This document shows, one piece after another, positions 63,962 to 64,000 of a DNA stretch of 64,000 nt. How positions within the stretch are numbered: the first letter of the stretch is position 1; each line of letters begins with the position of its first letter. The translations under genes were made by a program, and so were the position numbers. Under the pieces are notes generated by a model. The model was given only the letters and a program-made list of their open reading frames with translations. It did no database searches and was not told the DNA's origin. This stretch comes from Tridacna crocea (taxonomy: Eukaryota; Mollusca; Bivalvia; Cardiida; Cardiidae). Where the stretch lies: contig OX031061.1 of the NCBI GenBank assembly GCA_943736015.1, forward strand, positions 65,230,192 through 65,294,191, written 5' to 3'.

Positions 63962-64000
63962 ACTGCTTACAAAGAAATTGAATGAACATTTCCACCCAAT

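Overview
The window is AT-rich eukaryotic DNA built almost entirely of interspersed repeats. I found no complete host gene, rRNA, free tRNA gene, operon, CRISPR array or prokaryotic signal. The repeat styles suggest a marine invertebrate, most likely a bivalve mollusc: repeats with CCGT/GTCC-rich starts, elements that open with TTAGCTCACC or TATCCCCCGCC, tRNA-derived SINEs ending in a GGCGTTAAACACC-type tail, and many hairpin MITEs. The species call is inference. The DNA is probably intergenic or from a large intron.

Repeat families are given letters used only in this report. A is a 229-bp MITE flanked by TTAA with a perfect central hairpin; about 27 copies or parts are present. B is a TTAA-flanked MITE with a hairpin around GATCAGACTGCA. 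M is a TTAA-flanked MITE with GGTAGTAGACCC ends. C and D are hairpin MITEs with AGCCTGCGCAG-type cores. E is a ~350-bp repeat containing TTCTTCGAAGATTCGACC. F opens with TTAGCTCACCTGAGCAC, carries ~145-bp internal tandem units and closes with GGGCCATCTTGGCCCTC. G opens with TATCCCCCGCC. H opens with TATACCCCCGCAAAACG or TATACCCCCTACATCG. I is a ~400-bp foldback repeat. J contains a long hairpin around CGAAATTTATTTCATCGAG. K is a 194-bp MITE with GCCCGTATTCACC ends. L is a tRNA-SINE.

Region by region. 0-2 kb: an edge open frame, an old LTR split by a DNA transposon, a MITE A part and a SINE scrap. 2-9 kb: B, A, H, I and E copies, then two tRNA-SINEs. 9-11 kb: a young TRIM (tiny LTR element) sitting inside a MITE A copy, then D. 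11-15 kb: a 374-bp tandem duplication, a foldback, a long palindrome, then M and B. 15.5-17 kb: one long G element. 17-22 kb: A, a second solo LTR of the TRIM family, decayed A relatives, D and M. 22-26.7 kb: SINE L and a composite F array. 27-35 kb: E, F, I, inverted tandem arrays, head-to-head E copies, and M split by A. 35-45 kb: A, a possible DNA transposon, C and J. 45-47.3 kb: a short hairpin and an F-type tandem array. 48-53.4 kb: A copies, C, H and B. 53.9-54.7 kb: a 36-bp minisatellite. 55-64 kb: A, H, K, D, J, F, B, a SINE split by K, and nested I/A/J.

The strongest new points are four. (1) A TRIM of 527 bp has identical 205-bp LTRs, a tRNA-Pro-type primer site identical to that of murine leukaemia virus, and a tRNA-like Pol III promoter (A and B boxes) inside each LTR. 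(2) The central hairpin of MITE A stays palindromic while its bases change: different copies carry matched changes on both arms. (3) At least three otherwise unlike MITE families share TTAA ends, which points to one piggyBac-like mobilising activity. (4) Several nested insertions restore the host repeat exactly when removed, which gives a relative order of activity.
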